33,866 nucleotides of DNA from JBPCQA01 sp050998615 (GCA_050998615.1 JBPCQA010000020.1:1-33866), one strand, 5' to 3'. Positions 14,767 through 23,463 are shown, counted from the first letter of the stretch. Numbers and translations are program-made. Notes: generated by a model from the sequence alone, not told the origin.

Positions 14767-17633
14767 TGGCTGAACGCCTCGGGTGGCGGACAGGCGCAAA
14801 CGAGATTCCGGTCGCCGTACGCCTGGTCGACGCGGGCCACCGGTGACCAGTACTTGTCGACCAGCCCGTGTCCTGGAAACGCCGCGGTCTCGCGAGAGTA
14901 CGCCCGGTCCCACTCGCCGATGAGCGCGCTCGCCGGGTGTGGAGCGTGCCCGAGTGGGCTGTCTGCGAGCTTGACTTCACCCCGCTCCACGGCGGCGATC
15001 TCGCTGCGGATGCCGATCATCGCGTCGCAGAACCTGTCGAGCTCGCCGAGGCTCTCGGACTCGGTCGGCTCGACCATGAACGTGCCGGGCACCGGGAAGC
15101 TCATGGTCGGCGCGTGAAAGCCGTAGTCGATGAGTCGTTTAGCCACATCGTCGACGCTGACCCCGCTCGACTTCGTAAGCCCCCGAAGGTCGAGGATGCA
15201 TTCGTGGGCCACGAGATCGCCATGGCCCTTGTAGAGAACGGGATAGTGGTCCTTGAGCCGGTGCGCGATGTAGTTCGCGGACAGGATTGCGACGCTCGTC
15301 GCCTCCTCGAGCCCCGCGGCCCCCATCATGGCGATGTACGCCCAGGAGACGGGGAGGATGCCGGCCGAACCGAACGGTGCCGAGCTGATCGGCCCGATCC
15401 CGTCGCGCCGGGTCGGATCGGGGTGCATCGGGTGACTTGGCAGATACTCCGTTAAGTGCTCCGCAACGGCAATCGGCCCGACCCCAGGGCCACCGCCGCC
15501 GTGCGGGATGCAGAACGTCTTGTGGAGGTTGAGGTGTGAGACGTCGCCGCCGAACTCTCCCGGCTTGGCCAACCCAAGCAGCGCGTTGAGGTTGGCGCCG
15601 TCGACGTACACCTGGCCACCGTGCTTGTGTACCAGCTCGCACAGCTCGGTAACGGTGTCTTCGAAGGCCCCATGGGTGGACGGATAGGTGACCATGATCG
15701 CGGCCAGTTCACCGGAATGCGCGTCACACTTGGCCCGCAGGTCATCCAGGTCGACGGCGCCGTCGGCTGCGGCGTTCACGACGACGACCCGCATGCCGGC
15801 CATGACCGCTGAGGCCGCGTTGGTGCCGTGGGCACTCGACGGGATCAAGCACACGTCTCGCTCGCCCTGCCCCTGGGCACGGTGGAAGGCGCGGATCGCT
15901 AGCAGTCCGGCAAGCTCACCTTGCGAGCCGGCGTTTGGTTGGATCGACACCTTGGCGTAGCCGGTGACATTGGCCAGCCACGTCTCCAGCTCACCGATGA
16001 GGTGCAGATACCCCCCGGCGTCTTGGATCGGGGCGAACGGATGCAGATCGGCGAATCCACCGAAGCTGATCGGCTCCATCTCTGCGGTGGCGTTGAGCTT
16101 CATGGTGCACGAACCGAGGGGGATCATGCCGCGGTCGAGTCCATAGTCGCGGTCGGCTAACCGCTTGACGTAGCGCAGCAGCTCTGTCTCGGAGTGGTGG
16201 GTGTTGAAGACCGGGTGGGTCAAGAAGTCCGTCGTACGACGCAGTGGCGCGGGCAACGCGTCCGGTGTCGTCAGGTCCAGCGCGTCGAGGTCGGCCGACG
16301 CGATGTCGAATGCCGCCAACACCGCCGCGAGGTGGTCTCGGGTGGTCAGCTCCGACACCGCGACCCGCACTCGGTCATCATCGGCGTACAGGTGGATGCC
16401 GCGATCCCGCGCCTGTGCTTGGATCGCGGCGGCTCGGCCCGGCACCTGCACCGACACGGTGTCGAAGAACGACTCGTGGTCGAGTTCATGGCCGGCATCG
16501 CGCAGCGCCTGCGCGAGCAGCGCCGCGTAGCGGTGGGTGCGGGTAGCTATCCGGGTGAGGCCGGCCGGCCCGTGGTAGACGGCGTACATCGAGGCGACCA
16601 CGGCGAGCAGCACCTGCGCGGTGCAGATGTTCGACGTCGCCTTGTCTCGGCGGATGTGCTGTTCACGGGTCTGCAGTGCCAGCCGGTAGGCCCGACGGCC
16701 TTCGACGTCCACCGAAACGCCCACCAGCCGGCCCGGCAGGTTTCGCTCCAGCCCCTCGGACACGGCCATGAAGCCGGCGTGCGGGCCACCGTAGAACAGC
16801 GGGACACCAAACCGCTGACTCGAGCCCAAGACCACATCCGCACCAAGTTGACCAGGTGCCTCCAACACCGTGAGGGCCAGCAGATCCGCCGCGACCACGG
16901 CCAACGCACCTGCAGCGTGAGCGGCTTGGATCACCGGCCGCGGGTCCGCGACCCGTCCGCTAGCCCCGGGGTATTGGATCAACACGCCGGCGAAGTCGTC
17001 GTGGGGCAGGTTGTCGTAGACGTCGGTGACCACGAGCTCGATCCCCATCGCCTGAGCCCGGGTCTGGACAACCGCGATGGTCTGCGGCAAGCAGTCACGA
17101 TCGACGATAAACCGCCGGGACGCGTTCATGCGGTTGGTCCGTCTTACCAGCGTCATCGCCTCCGCTGCAGCCGTACCTTCGTCGAGCAGTGAGGCGTTGG
17201 CGGTTGGCAGCCCGGTGAGGTCGGCCACCATGGTTTGGAAGTTCAGCAGCGCCTCCAGCCGACCTTGGGAAATCTCTGGTTGGTACGGCGTGTAGGCGGT
17301 GTACCAGGAGGGGTTCTCGAGCACATTGCGCCTGATCACTGCGGGGGTGATGGTGCCGGCGTAGCCGAGCCCGATCATCGGCACCCGTGGCCGGTTTCGC
17401 GCTGCCATCTCTCCTAACGCATCCAGGGCAGCCACTTCGCTCAGCGGCGGTGGGAGTGACGGCCGGCGTGCCGATCGAATCGCGTCTGGAATGGCGGCAT
17501 ACACGAGTTCGTCGAGCCCGGCGAAGTCGAGGCTCGTCAGCATGGCAGCCTGCTCGTCGGCATCGGGGCCGATGTGGCGGCGAGAAAACGTGCCGGCGGA
17601 CTCCAGGGTGGTCAACGCAAGACGGTCAATCAT
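14763..17633 (-). CDS. gcvP: Glycine dehydrogenase (decarboxylating), P-protein
   Basis: The 956-residue protein is the full-length fused P-protein of the glycine cleavage system. It decarboxylates glycine with pyridoxal phosphate and passes the aminomethyl group to lipoyl-GcvH. The N-terminal half starts FSRRHIGPDADEQAAML and contains YTAYTPYQPEISQGRLEAL and NASLLDEGTAAAEAM. The C-terminal half contains GSCTMKLNATAEMEP and the PLP site HLNLHKTFCIPHGGGGPG with Lys 705. It starts at ATG 17633 with GAGGAG about 7 nt upstream, directly behind a glycine riboswitch, so it is probably induced by glycine. Its partner gcvH lies 2.8 kb upstream. gcvT is not in the window. The frame is intact throughout. 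Confidence 0.97.
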   Translation of the reverse strand: MIDRLALTTLESAGTFSRRHIGPDADEQAAMLTSLDFAGLDELVYAAIPDAIRSARRPSLPPPLSEVAALDALGEMAARNRPRVPMIGLGYAGTITPAVIRRNVLENPSWYTAYTPYQPEISQGRLEALLNFQTMVADLTGLPTANASLLDEGTAAAEAMTLVRRTNRMNASRRFIVDRDCLPQTIAVVQTRAQAMGIELVVTDVYDNLPHDDFAGVLIQYPGASGRVADPRPVIQAAHAAGALAVVAADLLALTVLEAPGQLGADVVLGSSQRFGVPLFYGGPHAGFMAVSEGLERNLPGRLVGVSVDVEGRRAYRLALQTREQHIRRDKATSNICTAQVLLAVVASMYAVYHGPAGLTRIATRTHRYAALLAQALRDAGHELDHESFFDTVSVQVPGRAAAIQAQARDRGIHLYADDDRVRVAVSELTTRDHLAAVLAAFDIASADLDALDLTTPDALPAPLRRTTDFLTHPVFNTHHSETELLRYVKRLADRDYGLDRGMIPLGSCTMKLNATAEMEPISFGGFADLHPFAPIQDAGGYLHLIGELETWLANVTGYAKVSIQPNAGSQGELAGLLAIRAFHRAQGQGERDVCLIPSSAHGTNAASAVMAGMRVVVVNAAADGAVDLDDLRAKCDAHSGELAAIMVTYPSTHGAFEDTVTELCELVHKHGGQVYVDGANLNALLGLAKPGEFGGDVSHLNLHKTFCIPHGGGGPGVGPIAVAEHLTEYLPSHPMHPDPTRRDGIGPISSAPFGSAGILPVSWAYIAMMGAAGLEEATSVAILSANYIAHRLKDHYPVLYKGHGDLVAHECILDLRGLTKSSGVSVDDVAKRLIDYGFHAPTMSFPVPGTFMVEPTESESLGELDRFCDAMIGIRSEIAAVERGEVKLADSPLGHAPHPASALIGEWDRAYSRETAAFPGHGLVDKYWSPVARVDQAYGDRNLVCACPPPEAFSQ

Positions 17634-17664
17634 GAGAGGCTCCTCTTCGAGATGAAGCGGTCAG

Positions 17665-17782
17665 CCTCCCCTCTGTCGTGCCGAGCACTTCAGAACTGCC
17701 GAGTGCATATGGTCCGGTTGCCTGAGAGGTTCCGGGGAGGAGTTGCCCCTTCGGCGCCGACCGTGAGTCGGACTCTCCCACA
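17665..17782 (-). ncRNA. Glycine riboswitch (single aptamer)
   Basis: Read on the minus strand, the leader of gcvP shows the glycine aptamer core in order: GGGAGAG near 17773-17780, GCGCCGAAGGGGCAA near 17742-17757, CCTCTCAGGCAACCGGACC near 17712-17730, and the closing GACAGAGGGGAGG near 17666-17678. Only one aptamer is apparent, where many glycine riboswitches are tandem. It lies 32 nt before the gcvP ATG, so the expression platform probably acts on the GAGGAG ribosome site or on early termination. It should switch gcvP on when glycine is abundant. Confidence 0.92.
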
Positions 17783-17857
17783 CGACTGTTGCGGCATCGG
17801 CAACCCTACCAGCGACACCGCACGAAGGATCCCCTCGAGGCCAAAGGGATCCGCGGC

Positions 17858-18433
<576 letters not shown>

Positions 18434-18603
18434 GCTGTCCTCTTCACGTGTCACTGCGACCTCCGTTGGTCTGTTCGCTCGCTGGCCGCCTCGCCTACCG
18501 ATCACGACTCCACTAGTTACAGCGAGGATGTTTCGCTCTGACGTTACGGCCACCGTCGGTGCTGGGTCAACGAACACACCGATTCATGGGCGCGTGTCGA
18601 AAC

Positions 18604-18633
18604 CCTAAACCCAAACCTTAGGTAGAGTTTAGG
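18604..18633. promoter_or_regulatory. Long palindrome upstream of ResR-like gene
   Basis: CCTAAAC (18604-18610) pairs with GTTTAGG (18627-18633), and the centre ACCT-T-AGGT (about 18615-18623) is symmetric as well. The AT-rich 30-bp element stands out in GC-rich sequence. It lies 171 nt before the MerR ATG and 24 nt after the DUF151 stop. A MerR-family binding site for this gene or the FtsR-like neighbour is the simplest reading. Confidence 0.5.
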
Positions 18634-18657
18634 CGAGGCCGGGGCGCGCGAACCCTC

Positions 18658-19131
18658 TCAGCCGTGGCCCTTCATGAAGTCGTCGGGATTGATTTGTTCG
18701 AGGAACTCGCGGAACTTTTCGACCTCTTCTTCCTGGTCGTCTGGCGCGGCCAGGCCTGCCTCGTCGAGAACTTCTTCGCTGCACACGATTCGGCTGCCGG
18801 TGCGCAAGGCAAGGGCAATCGAGTCCGAGGGGCGAGCGTCCACCGTGATCCCCTTGCCGAGCACCAGGGTTGCATAGAAGACATTGTCGCGAACTTCGGT
18901 GATCTGGACTTCGGTGAGCTCATGGCCAGTTGCCGCCAGGAGGTCCTTCATGAGGTCATGAGTCAGCGGACGCGGCGGCACGACACCTTGCTGAGCGAAC
19001 GCAATGGCGGTCGCCTCTACAGCGCCTACCCATATCGGCAGGTAGCGTTCACCGCCGGATTCACGCAGCAGCACGATCGGCTGGTTAGACGGCATCTCAA
19101 CCCGGACTCCTATGACATCGACCTCGCGCAC
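18658..19131 (-). CDS. DUF151 bifunctional nuclease-family protein (Rv1829-like)
   Basis: The 157-residue protein matches the DUF151 (bifunctional nuclease) family. Conserved blocks are MREVDVIGVRVEMPSNQPI, VLLRESGGERYLPIWVGAVE, AIAFAQQGVVPPRPLTHDL, VFYATLVLGKGITVDARPSD and SIALALRTGSRIVCSEEVLD. The DARPSDSIALALR stretch is the most conserved part of the family. The acidic tail (DDQEEEVEKFREFLEQI) is typical of actinobacterial members. Plant and archaeal relatives have reported nuclease activity. The bacterial role is unclear. The GTG start at 19131 follows the FtsR-type gene by 9 nt, so both are probably on one transcript. Confidence 0.9.
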   Translation of the reverse strand: MREVDVIGVRVEMPSNQPIVLLRESGGERYLPIWVGAVEATAIAFAQQGVVPPRPLTHDLMKDLLAATGHELTEVQITEVRDNVFYATLVLGKGITVDARPSDSIALALRTGSRIVCSEEVLDEAGLAAPDDQEEEVEKFREFLEQINPDDFMKGHG

Positions 19132-19140
19132 ATCCCTACC

Positions 19141-19887
19141 CTACTCGCAGTTCGCTCCCCCGCTGCGGGCCAACGAGGATGAGCGCAGGCCGATCTGGAG
19201 CAGGGCACCATGCAGCCGAGTGGCCAGTGTGGACAGCTCGGCGATCGCCTCGTCGGCGCGCACGCGGGCGGCCTCGCCGCGGTGGCGCTTCAGTGGCGTG
19301 ACCACTTGTTCGATCAGGCTGACCTCACGGTCGGCGGCGGTCTTGAGCGATCGCAGGTGACGCGGTTCGAGGCCGTACGTCGCCAACTGGCCGACGACCG
19401 TAGCCACCACAAGGGCGTCCGCGTCAAAGAAGCTGGTCTTTGGCGTGGCGGTGACCAGTCCGTAGTTTTCAAGCTGACTCAGCTGTTCCTCCGAGAGCCG
19501 GGCATTCGCCAGCAACTCCTGCCGAGTGATCCGCAGAGCAGGCGCTGCGGCGGTATCGGGCTGGTCACGCGGGGCCGGCACGCGCGGCGCACCGCCGGCC
19601 TGCGACGGCGGTTCAAGCCCCCGTGACATCACCTCAAGGTGTTCGCGGATGACCTTGAGCGGTAGATACCGGTCTCGCTGCGCCGTCAAAATGTAGCGCA
19701 GCCGATCGAGGTCGGCGAACGAGAACTTCCGGTAACCCGAGGACGTGCGCTCGGGCTCAACCAGGCCAGCGGACTCCAGGAACCGGATCTTCGAGATGCT
19801 GACGTCGGGGAAATCCGTGCGTAAGGCGGCGAGCACCTCGCCGATGCCCATCCGGCCGCCCCGACGCCCGGAAACCGCCGGCGTCAC
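19141..19887 (-). CDS. ftsR: FtsR-type MerR regulator (Rv1828-like)
   Basis: The 248-residue protein carries a MerR winged helix at residues about 13-90: MGIGEVLAALRTDFPDVSIS, KIRFLESAGLVEPERT, SGYRKFSFADLDRLRYIL and YLPLKVIREHLEVM. The DFPDVSISKIRFLE variant of the HTH is the signature of FtsR/Rv1828, reported in Corynebacterium as a regulator of the cell-division gene ftsZ. The C-terminal helical domain (ITRQELLANARLSEEQLSQL, TYGLEPRHLRSLKTAADREV) is also conserved. The GTG start overlaps the FHA gene stop as GTGA, coupling the two. Regulation of division genes here is inferred from the family. Confidence 0.9.
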   Translation of the reverse strand: MTPAVSGRRGGRMGIGEVLAALRTDFPDVSISKIRFLESAGLVEPERTSSGYRKFSFADLDRLRYILTAQRDRYLPLKVIREHLEVMSRGLEPPSQAGGAPRVPAPRDQPDTAAAPALRITRQELLANARLSEEQLSQLENYGLVTATPKTSFFDADALVVATVVGQLATYGLEPRHLRSLKTAADREVSLIEQVVTPLKRHRGEAARVRADEAIAELSTLATRLHGALLQIGLRSSSLARSGGANCE

Positions 19888-20393
19888 CGCTGGCTGTCTC
19901 GCGAGCCGCTGAAGTAAACGAGCCGGAACTTGCCGATCTGCACCTCGTCTCCACCGGACAGCAAGATCTCGTCGATCCGGTCCCGGTTGACATAGGTGCC
20001 GTTGAGGCTGCCCACATCGGCCACCAGGTAACCGTCCGACGTACGACGAAACACCGCGTGCCGGCGGCTCACCGTGACGTCATCGAGGAAGATCTCACTC
20101 TCGGGATGCCGCCCCGCCGTCACCTCTTCGGTGTCCAGCAAGAACCTGCTCCCGGCGCTGGGTCCCCGCTGGACAACTAGCAGGGCGCTGCCAGGTGGGA
20201 GCGCTTCGACCGCGGCCTCGCTCTCGGCCACCATCTCCTTGTCTGGCTCGGCATCGGTACGGTCCGGGCCAGACAGGCTCAACGTCGACGTCGAGTCTGC
20301 CCGAGGCTCGGCCGTAACCAGGCGGTGACCACACTGGGCACAAAAGCGCGCGCCCTCAGGATTCTGGTGTCCGCATTCGGTGCAGAACGGCAT
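19884..20393 (-). CDS. garA: FHA-domain protein of GarA/OdhI type with zinc ribbon
   Basis: From ATG 20393 the product has 169 residues. An N-terminal zinc ribbon (Cys 4, 7, 18, 21 in CTECGHQNPEG and FCAQCG) is followed by an acidic linker and a C-terminal FHA domain (about 75-165) with GRHPESEIFLDDVTVSRRH, then LNGTYVNRDRI. The neighbours (gcvH, FtsR, DUF151, Rv1830-like) identify it as the positional equivalent of mycobacterial GarA, which when unphosphorylated restrains 2-oxoglutarate dehydrogenase. The usual ETTS phospho-switch motif is not visible. STSTLSL at about 35-41 may be its replacement. Mycobacterial GarA lacks the zinc ribbon. The four-base overlap with the FtsR gene suggests co-translation. 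Confidence 0.88.
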   Translation of the reverse strand: MPFCTECGHQNPEGARFCAQCGHRLVTAEPRADSTSTLSLSGPDRTDAEPDKEMVAESEAAVEALPPGSALLVVQRGPSAGSRFLLDTEEVTAGRHPESEIFLDDVTVSRRHAVFRRTSDGYLVADVGSLNGTYVNRDRIDEILLSGGDEVQIGKFRLVYFSGSRDSQR

Positions 20394-20459
20394 CGGTTCC
20401 TCCTCGCACGCGAGCGCGCGCCTGGCAGTTGCGCTGATGTCTCGACCGCAGCTCAATGG

Positions 20460-20849
20460 TTAGGGCCCGGTCAGTGTGGCCTCGTAGTCGTCGGAACTCA
20501 AGAGCTCATCGAGTTGGTCGGGCTCGGACGGCGTGAGCTCGACAATCCAGCCCTCGCCATAGGGATCGCTGTTGCACAGCTCGGGCCGGTCCTCGAGTGC
20601 GTCGTTGCGGGCCGAGACTGTGCCGCTGATCGGCGCGAAAAGGTCGCTGACACTCTTGGTCGACTCCAACTCCCCCATCGCCGCACCCGCTTCCACCTGG
20701 TCGCCGACCTCTGGCAGGCGCACGTAGACAATGTCGCCGAGGGCGGCTTGGGCGAAGTCGGTGATCCCCATCCGCACGCCGTCTTGCGGACCGCCGAGTT
20801 GACGCACCCACTCATGCTCGGCGGTGTACTTCACGTCGTCGGGATGCAC
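20460..20849 (-). CDS. gcvH: Glycine cleavage system H protein
   Basis: The 129-residue protein is the lipoyl-carrying H subunit that shuttles the aminomethyl group between the P, T and L proteins. It shows YTAEHEWVR at the N-terminus, ITDFAQAALGDIVYVRLPEV, the lipoylation site ELESTKSVSDLFAPISG with Lys 65, and NDALEDRPELCNSDPYGEGW. Length is standard. Its ATG is at 20849, 34 nt after the DUF881 stop, so it can be transcribed with the upstream membrane genes. No riboswitch is seen in front of it, unlike gcvP. Confidence 0.97.
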   Translation of the reverse strand: MHPDDVKYTAEHEWVRQLGGPQDGVRMGITDFAQAALGDIVYVRLPEVGDQVEAGAAMGELESTKSVSDLFAPISGTVSARNDALEDRPELCNSDPYGEGWIVELTPSEPDQLDELLSSDDYEATLTGP

Positions 20850-20883
20850 GCAGACTCCTTCACGGGGCTATCTGTTCACAGAG

Positions 20884-21645
20884 CTAGTTGGTGACCGGGT
20901 GAGAGTACTCAGGGGGGGTGACCTTATGCAATGCCGTCACGTCGACGTCGGCGGCCTCGTGAACCGTCACCGTGCCACCGAGTGACTTGACTTCATCTGC
21001 CAACCCGCCAGGGAAGACGACCGCCTCGCTGAGCGTGTGGGACGAGCCGATGGCCTCGACGACGTACGGCGGGCTCAGCTTCACCCCGCCTGCCACAATC
21101 GGTCCTCCAGCGTCGGTCACGGCGGTGGAGGCCACCACGCGGACCGAGCCGTTGATCTGGATAGCCTCGGCACCGGCGTCGCGCAACTCCTCGATCCCGT
21201 TGAGCAATACGGCGGCGGTGATTGTCCCGTCCGGATCGGTGATCGAGATCGTGACGCCGGGCCCGGCCGCAGGCAGCGTGCCAGCGAGGATCTGCAGCAC
21301 CTGGATGTGTTTGCGCTCCTCGGCGATGGCCGCCGTGCGGCTCGCCGAGCTCGACTGCAGTTGCCGGCGGGTCTGCTCCAGGTCGCTTAGCTGTGACTGA
21401 GCCCGATCGGTAGCACTGGACAGGGAGTCGAGCAATACCACGAGATCTTCACGTCGCTGACCGGCGAAGTCATTGTTGCTGTGGGTAAGGCGAATCTGCA
21501 CAGCCGCGGCGAATCCGAGCGCCGCCAGCAGCAGGGCCACCAGCACCTGCGCCCTGCCTGGCTTGGCCGCCATCGCCGCCGCCAAACGCGACCTGCCGGC
21601 TTCGCCGGGCCGCCCACCGTCCGGCGACTCAGGCGTGGAAGACAT
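20884..21645 (-). CDS. DUF881 membrane protein (Rv1825-like)
   Basis: The 253-residue DUF881 protein starts at ATG 21645, overlapping the sbp gene by 17 nt. It has one membrane helix (AQVLVALLLAALGFAAAVQI, about residues 32-51) and a coiled-coil segment (residues about 65-105: LVVLLDSLSSATDRAQSQLS, LEQTRRQLQ). The extracytoplasmic DUF881 domain contains GPGVTISITDPDG, LLNGIEELRDAGAEAIQING and PPYVVEAIGSSHTLSEAVVF. This architecture recalls membrane-anchored proteins near cell division or sporulation loci, but no biochemical role is established. It is the second of two DUF881 paralogues flanking sbp. Confidence 0.9.
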   Translation of the reverse strand: MSSTPESPDGGRPGEAGRSRLAAAMAAKPGRAQVLVALLLAALGFAAAVQIRLTHSNNDFAGQRREDLVVLLDSLSSATDRAQSQLSDLEQTRRQLQSSSASRTAAIAEERKHIQVLQILAGTLPAAGPGVTISITDPDGTITAAVLLNGIEELRDAGAEAIQINGSVRVVASTAVTDAGGPIVAGGVKLSPPYVVEAIGSSHTLSEAVVFPGGLADEVKSLGGTVTVHEAADVDVTALHKVTPPEYSHPVTN

Positions 21646-21961
21646 GGCGCCGGATGGCTGCGACGTTGGAGAAGATGCGGATCCCGAGCACCACGATGAC
21701 ACCCGTCGACAATTGGCCGCCCACACCCAGCTGGTCGCCGAGATACACGATAAGCGCAGCGATCAGCACGTTGGACACGAACGAGATCACAAACACCTTG
21801 TCATCGAAGATGCCGTCCAAAAATGCGCGGAGGCCGCCGAAGACGGCATCCAGCGCCGCCACCACCGCTATCGGGAGATAGGGCTGCAGCGCGATCGGCA
21901 CCGACGGCTCGAAGAACAGCCCGGCGGCGATGCCGATCAGCAGACCAAGTGCGGCGATCAT
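21629..21961 (-). CDS. sbp: Small basic protein, DUF1290 (Sbp) family
   Basis: A 110-residue protein with about four hydrophobic segments: IAALGLLIGIAAGLFFEPSV, YLPIAVVAALDAVFGGLRA, VISFVSNVLIAALIVYLGD and STGVIVVLGIRIFSNVAAI. DAVFGGLRAFLDGIFDDKVF is the conserved DUF1290 core. The family is named after the Bacillus small basic protein encoded in a division-gene cluster. Its function is unknown. The ATG at 21961 overlaps the upstream DUF881 stop by four bases, and its own 3' end overlaps the next DUF881 gene by 17, so the DUF881-sbp-DUF881 trio is tightly coupled and may form one membrane complex. Confidence 0.92.
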   Translation of the reverse strand: MIAALGLLIGIAAGLFFEPSVPIALQPYLPIAVVAALDAVFGGLRAFLDGIFDDKVFVISFVSNVLIAALIVYLGDQLGVGGQLSTGVIVVLGIRIFSNVAAIRRHVFHA

Positions 21962-22803
21962 CGGCCGGTCGCCGGCTTGGCATACCGAAGCAGGTTGTGT
22001 GGATCAGCAGGCACCGACACGTCCTTGTTGGTCACGGTATGATACTTCACGCCGAAGTTGGCTTCCAGCCCGAGCCAGAGCTGTCCACCCTGTGTTTGCG
22101 AGAACTGCGCCGGCAGCGTATCTGGATCTCCGACGACGTCGAACACGTATGGCGGTATCAACGACCGATAGTCCACCGTGATCGCGCGGCCAGCGTAACG
22201 AATGGCAGTCAAGGACGTCAGCCGGTGGCCGTTGATCGAGATGGCCTCGGCCCCCGAGAGCCACAACCCGTTGACGAGGGCCTGCAGGTCTGAGTCTAAG
22301 ATGATGCCGCCGCCGCCCGATCCCACCGCCTGCGGAGCGTTGTCGACGGTGATGACGATCCCAGGCCCGTGAACCCCGATGTCCCCGGTGACCATGCCGA
22401 GCTCGCTCGTGACCGACGCAAGGCTCTGTTCTGTCGTGTTTTGGATCGACAGGCTCTGCTGCACCCGCGAGATGTCGGTTTGGACCTGCGCCAACTGCTT
22501 GTGCACAAGGTCGAGTCGGGCTTGCCGTTGATTGGCCTGGGCGGCCAATTCCTGGCGCTCCGCATTGAGCAGCGGCCGATTCTGTTCGGTCAGGAGCGCT
22601 GAGACTCCGAGTAGCAATCCAAACACCGCCAGCACCGCCGCAACGATGACGCGGTTACTGTGCTTGCCAGCCGCCACGACGCCCGACCGTCGCTCGCTCA
22701 CCGTTTGGTAGTCCGCGTCGAGAGTGTTGTCGGTGATCTGGGTGAGCAGTCCGACGTACGACGCGTGCGTGGTGGCCTCGGGCCGTGAGCGAGCAGCAGG
22801 CAT
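21958..22803 (-). CDS. DUF881 membrane protein (Rv1823-like)
   Basis: From ATG 22803, whose A is the last base of the preceding pgsA-like stop, the product has 281 residues. A cytoplasmic N-terminus of about 50 residues precedes one membrane helix (VIVAAVLAVFGLLLGVSALL, about 52-71). Then comes a long coiled coil (LNAERQELAAQANQRQARLD, LVHKQLAQVQTDISRVQQ) and the DUF881 domain with GPGIVITVDNAP, LQALVNGLWLSGAEAISING and PPYVFDVVGDPDTLPAQF. A GTG directly before the ATG is an alternative start. It is paralogous to the DUF881 protein at 20884-21645. The periplasmic coiled coils suggest oligomerisation. No enzymatic residues are apparent. Confidence 0.9.
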   Translation of the reverse strand: MPAARSRPEATTHASYVGLLTQITDNTLDADYQTVSERRSGVVAAGKHSNRVIVAAVLAVFGLLLGVSALLTEQNRPLLNAERQELAAQANQRQARLDLVHKQLAQVQTDISRVQQSLSIQNTTEQSLASVTSELGMVTGDIGVHGPGIVITVDNAPQAVGSGGGGIILDSDLQALVNGLWLSGAEAISINGHRLTSLTAIRYAGRAITVDYRSLIPPYVFDVVGDPDTLPAQFSQTQGGQLWLGLEANFGVKYHTVTNKDVSVPADPHNLLRYAKPATGR

Positions 22804-23405
22804 CACGATGACGGCAAGGCGGTTCTCGGTGGGAGCTTCAACAAGCGGCTCACCTGGTAGGCGTAGAGGAAGCCAGCCCACCAGTACATTCCGACGCCCC
22901 AGATCGCGAAGGCCCACCCGAAGACGTCCGCCAGGGTCGCGAGGGTCCCCGAGCCCACGCCGAGCAGCAGCAAGGGAAAGGCGTAAAGCAAGCTCGCGGT
23001 GGCCGCCTTGCCCAGGAAATGCACGGGCAGCGCGCTATAGCCCCGGGTGCGCAGAAACGGCACCAGCGAGAACAGGAACACGTCCCGCAGGGGCAACATC
23101 ACCGCCAGCCACCAGGGGATGACGTCGCGGATGGCGAGGCCGATCACGACGGCCAGGATGTACAGCCGGTCGGCCACCGGATCGAGCACTGCGCCAAGTC
23201 TCGACGTCTGGTTGAGCGTGCGAGCCAGCTTGCCGTCCAGCCAGTCGGTCACCCCTGACACCATCAACACGACAAGCGCCCAGCCATCCGCTTGTGGCCC
23301 CAGCACGAGCCATAAGAACAGCGGCACGCCGAGAAGTCGAGCAATGCTCAGCAGATTCGGCAGCGTCCAAACGCGGTTGGTGACGACCACCGTCGGCTCA
23401 GCCAC
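22803..23405 (-). CDS. CDP-alcohol phosphatidyltransferase (PgsA-like)
   Basis: The 200-residue membrane enzyme carries the complete CDP-alcohol phosphotransferase motif D-G-x2-A-R-x8-G-x3-D-x3-D, seen as DGKLARTLNQTSRLGAVLDP followed by VAD. It transfers a phosphatidyl group from CDP-diacylglycerol to an alcohol acceptor such as glycerol 3-phosphate. The acceptor cannot be decided from sequence, so the PgsA label rests on position (equivalent to Rv1822, pgsA2). The start is GTG 23405, because GGAG lies 6 nt upstream and the N-terminus MAEPTVVVTNRVWTLPN then fits the family. Upstream ATGs at 23426/23429 are alternatives. It is the first gene of the leftward core operon. Confidence 0.9.
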   Translation of the reverse strand: MAEPTVVVTNRVWTLPNLLSIARLLGVPLFLWLVLGPQADGWALVVLMVSGVTDWLDGKLARTLNQTSRLGAVLDPVADRLYILAVVIGLAIRDVIPWWLAVMLPLRDVFLFSLVPFLRTRGYSALPVHFLGKAATASLLYAFPLLLLGVGSGTLATLADVFGWAFAIWGVGMYWWAGFLYAYQVSRLLKLPPRTALPSS

Positions 23406-23457
23406 CCAAATCTCCGCTCGCCTCATCATCGACGCGACGGGCCATCGGCCCACCACC

Positions 23458-23463
23458 ACTATA
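23458..23463 (-). promoter_or_regulatory. Putative -10 box of the pgsA-sbp-gcvH operon
   Basis: On the minus strand TATAGT (23463 to 23458) is an excellent actinobacterial -10, about 50 nt upstream of the GTG start of the pgsA-like gene and downstream of the hmgA stop. A -35 is not obvious. Confidence 0.4.
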
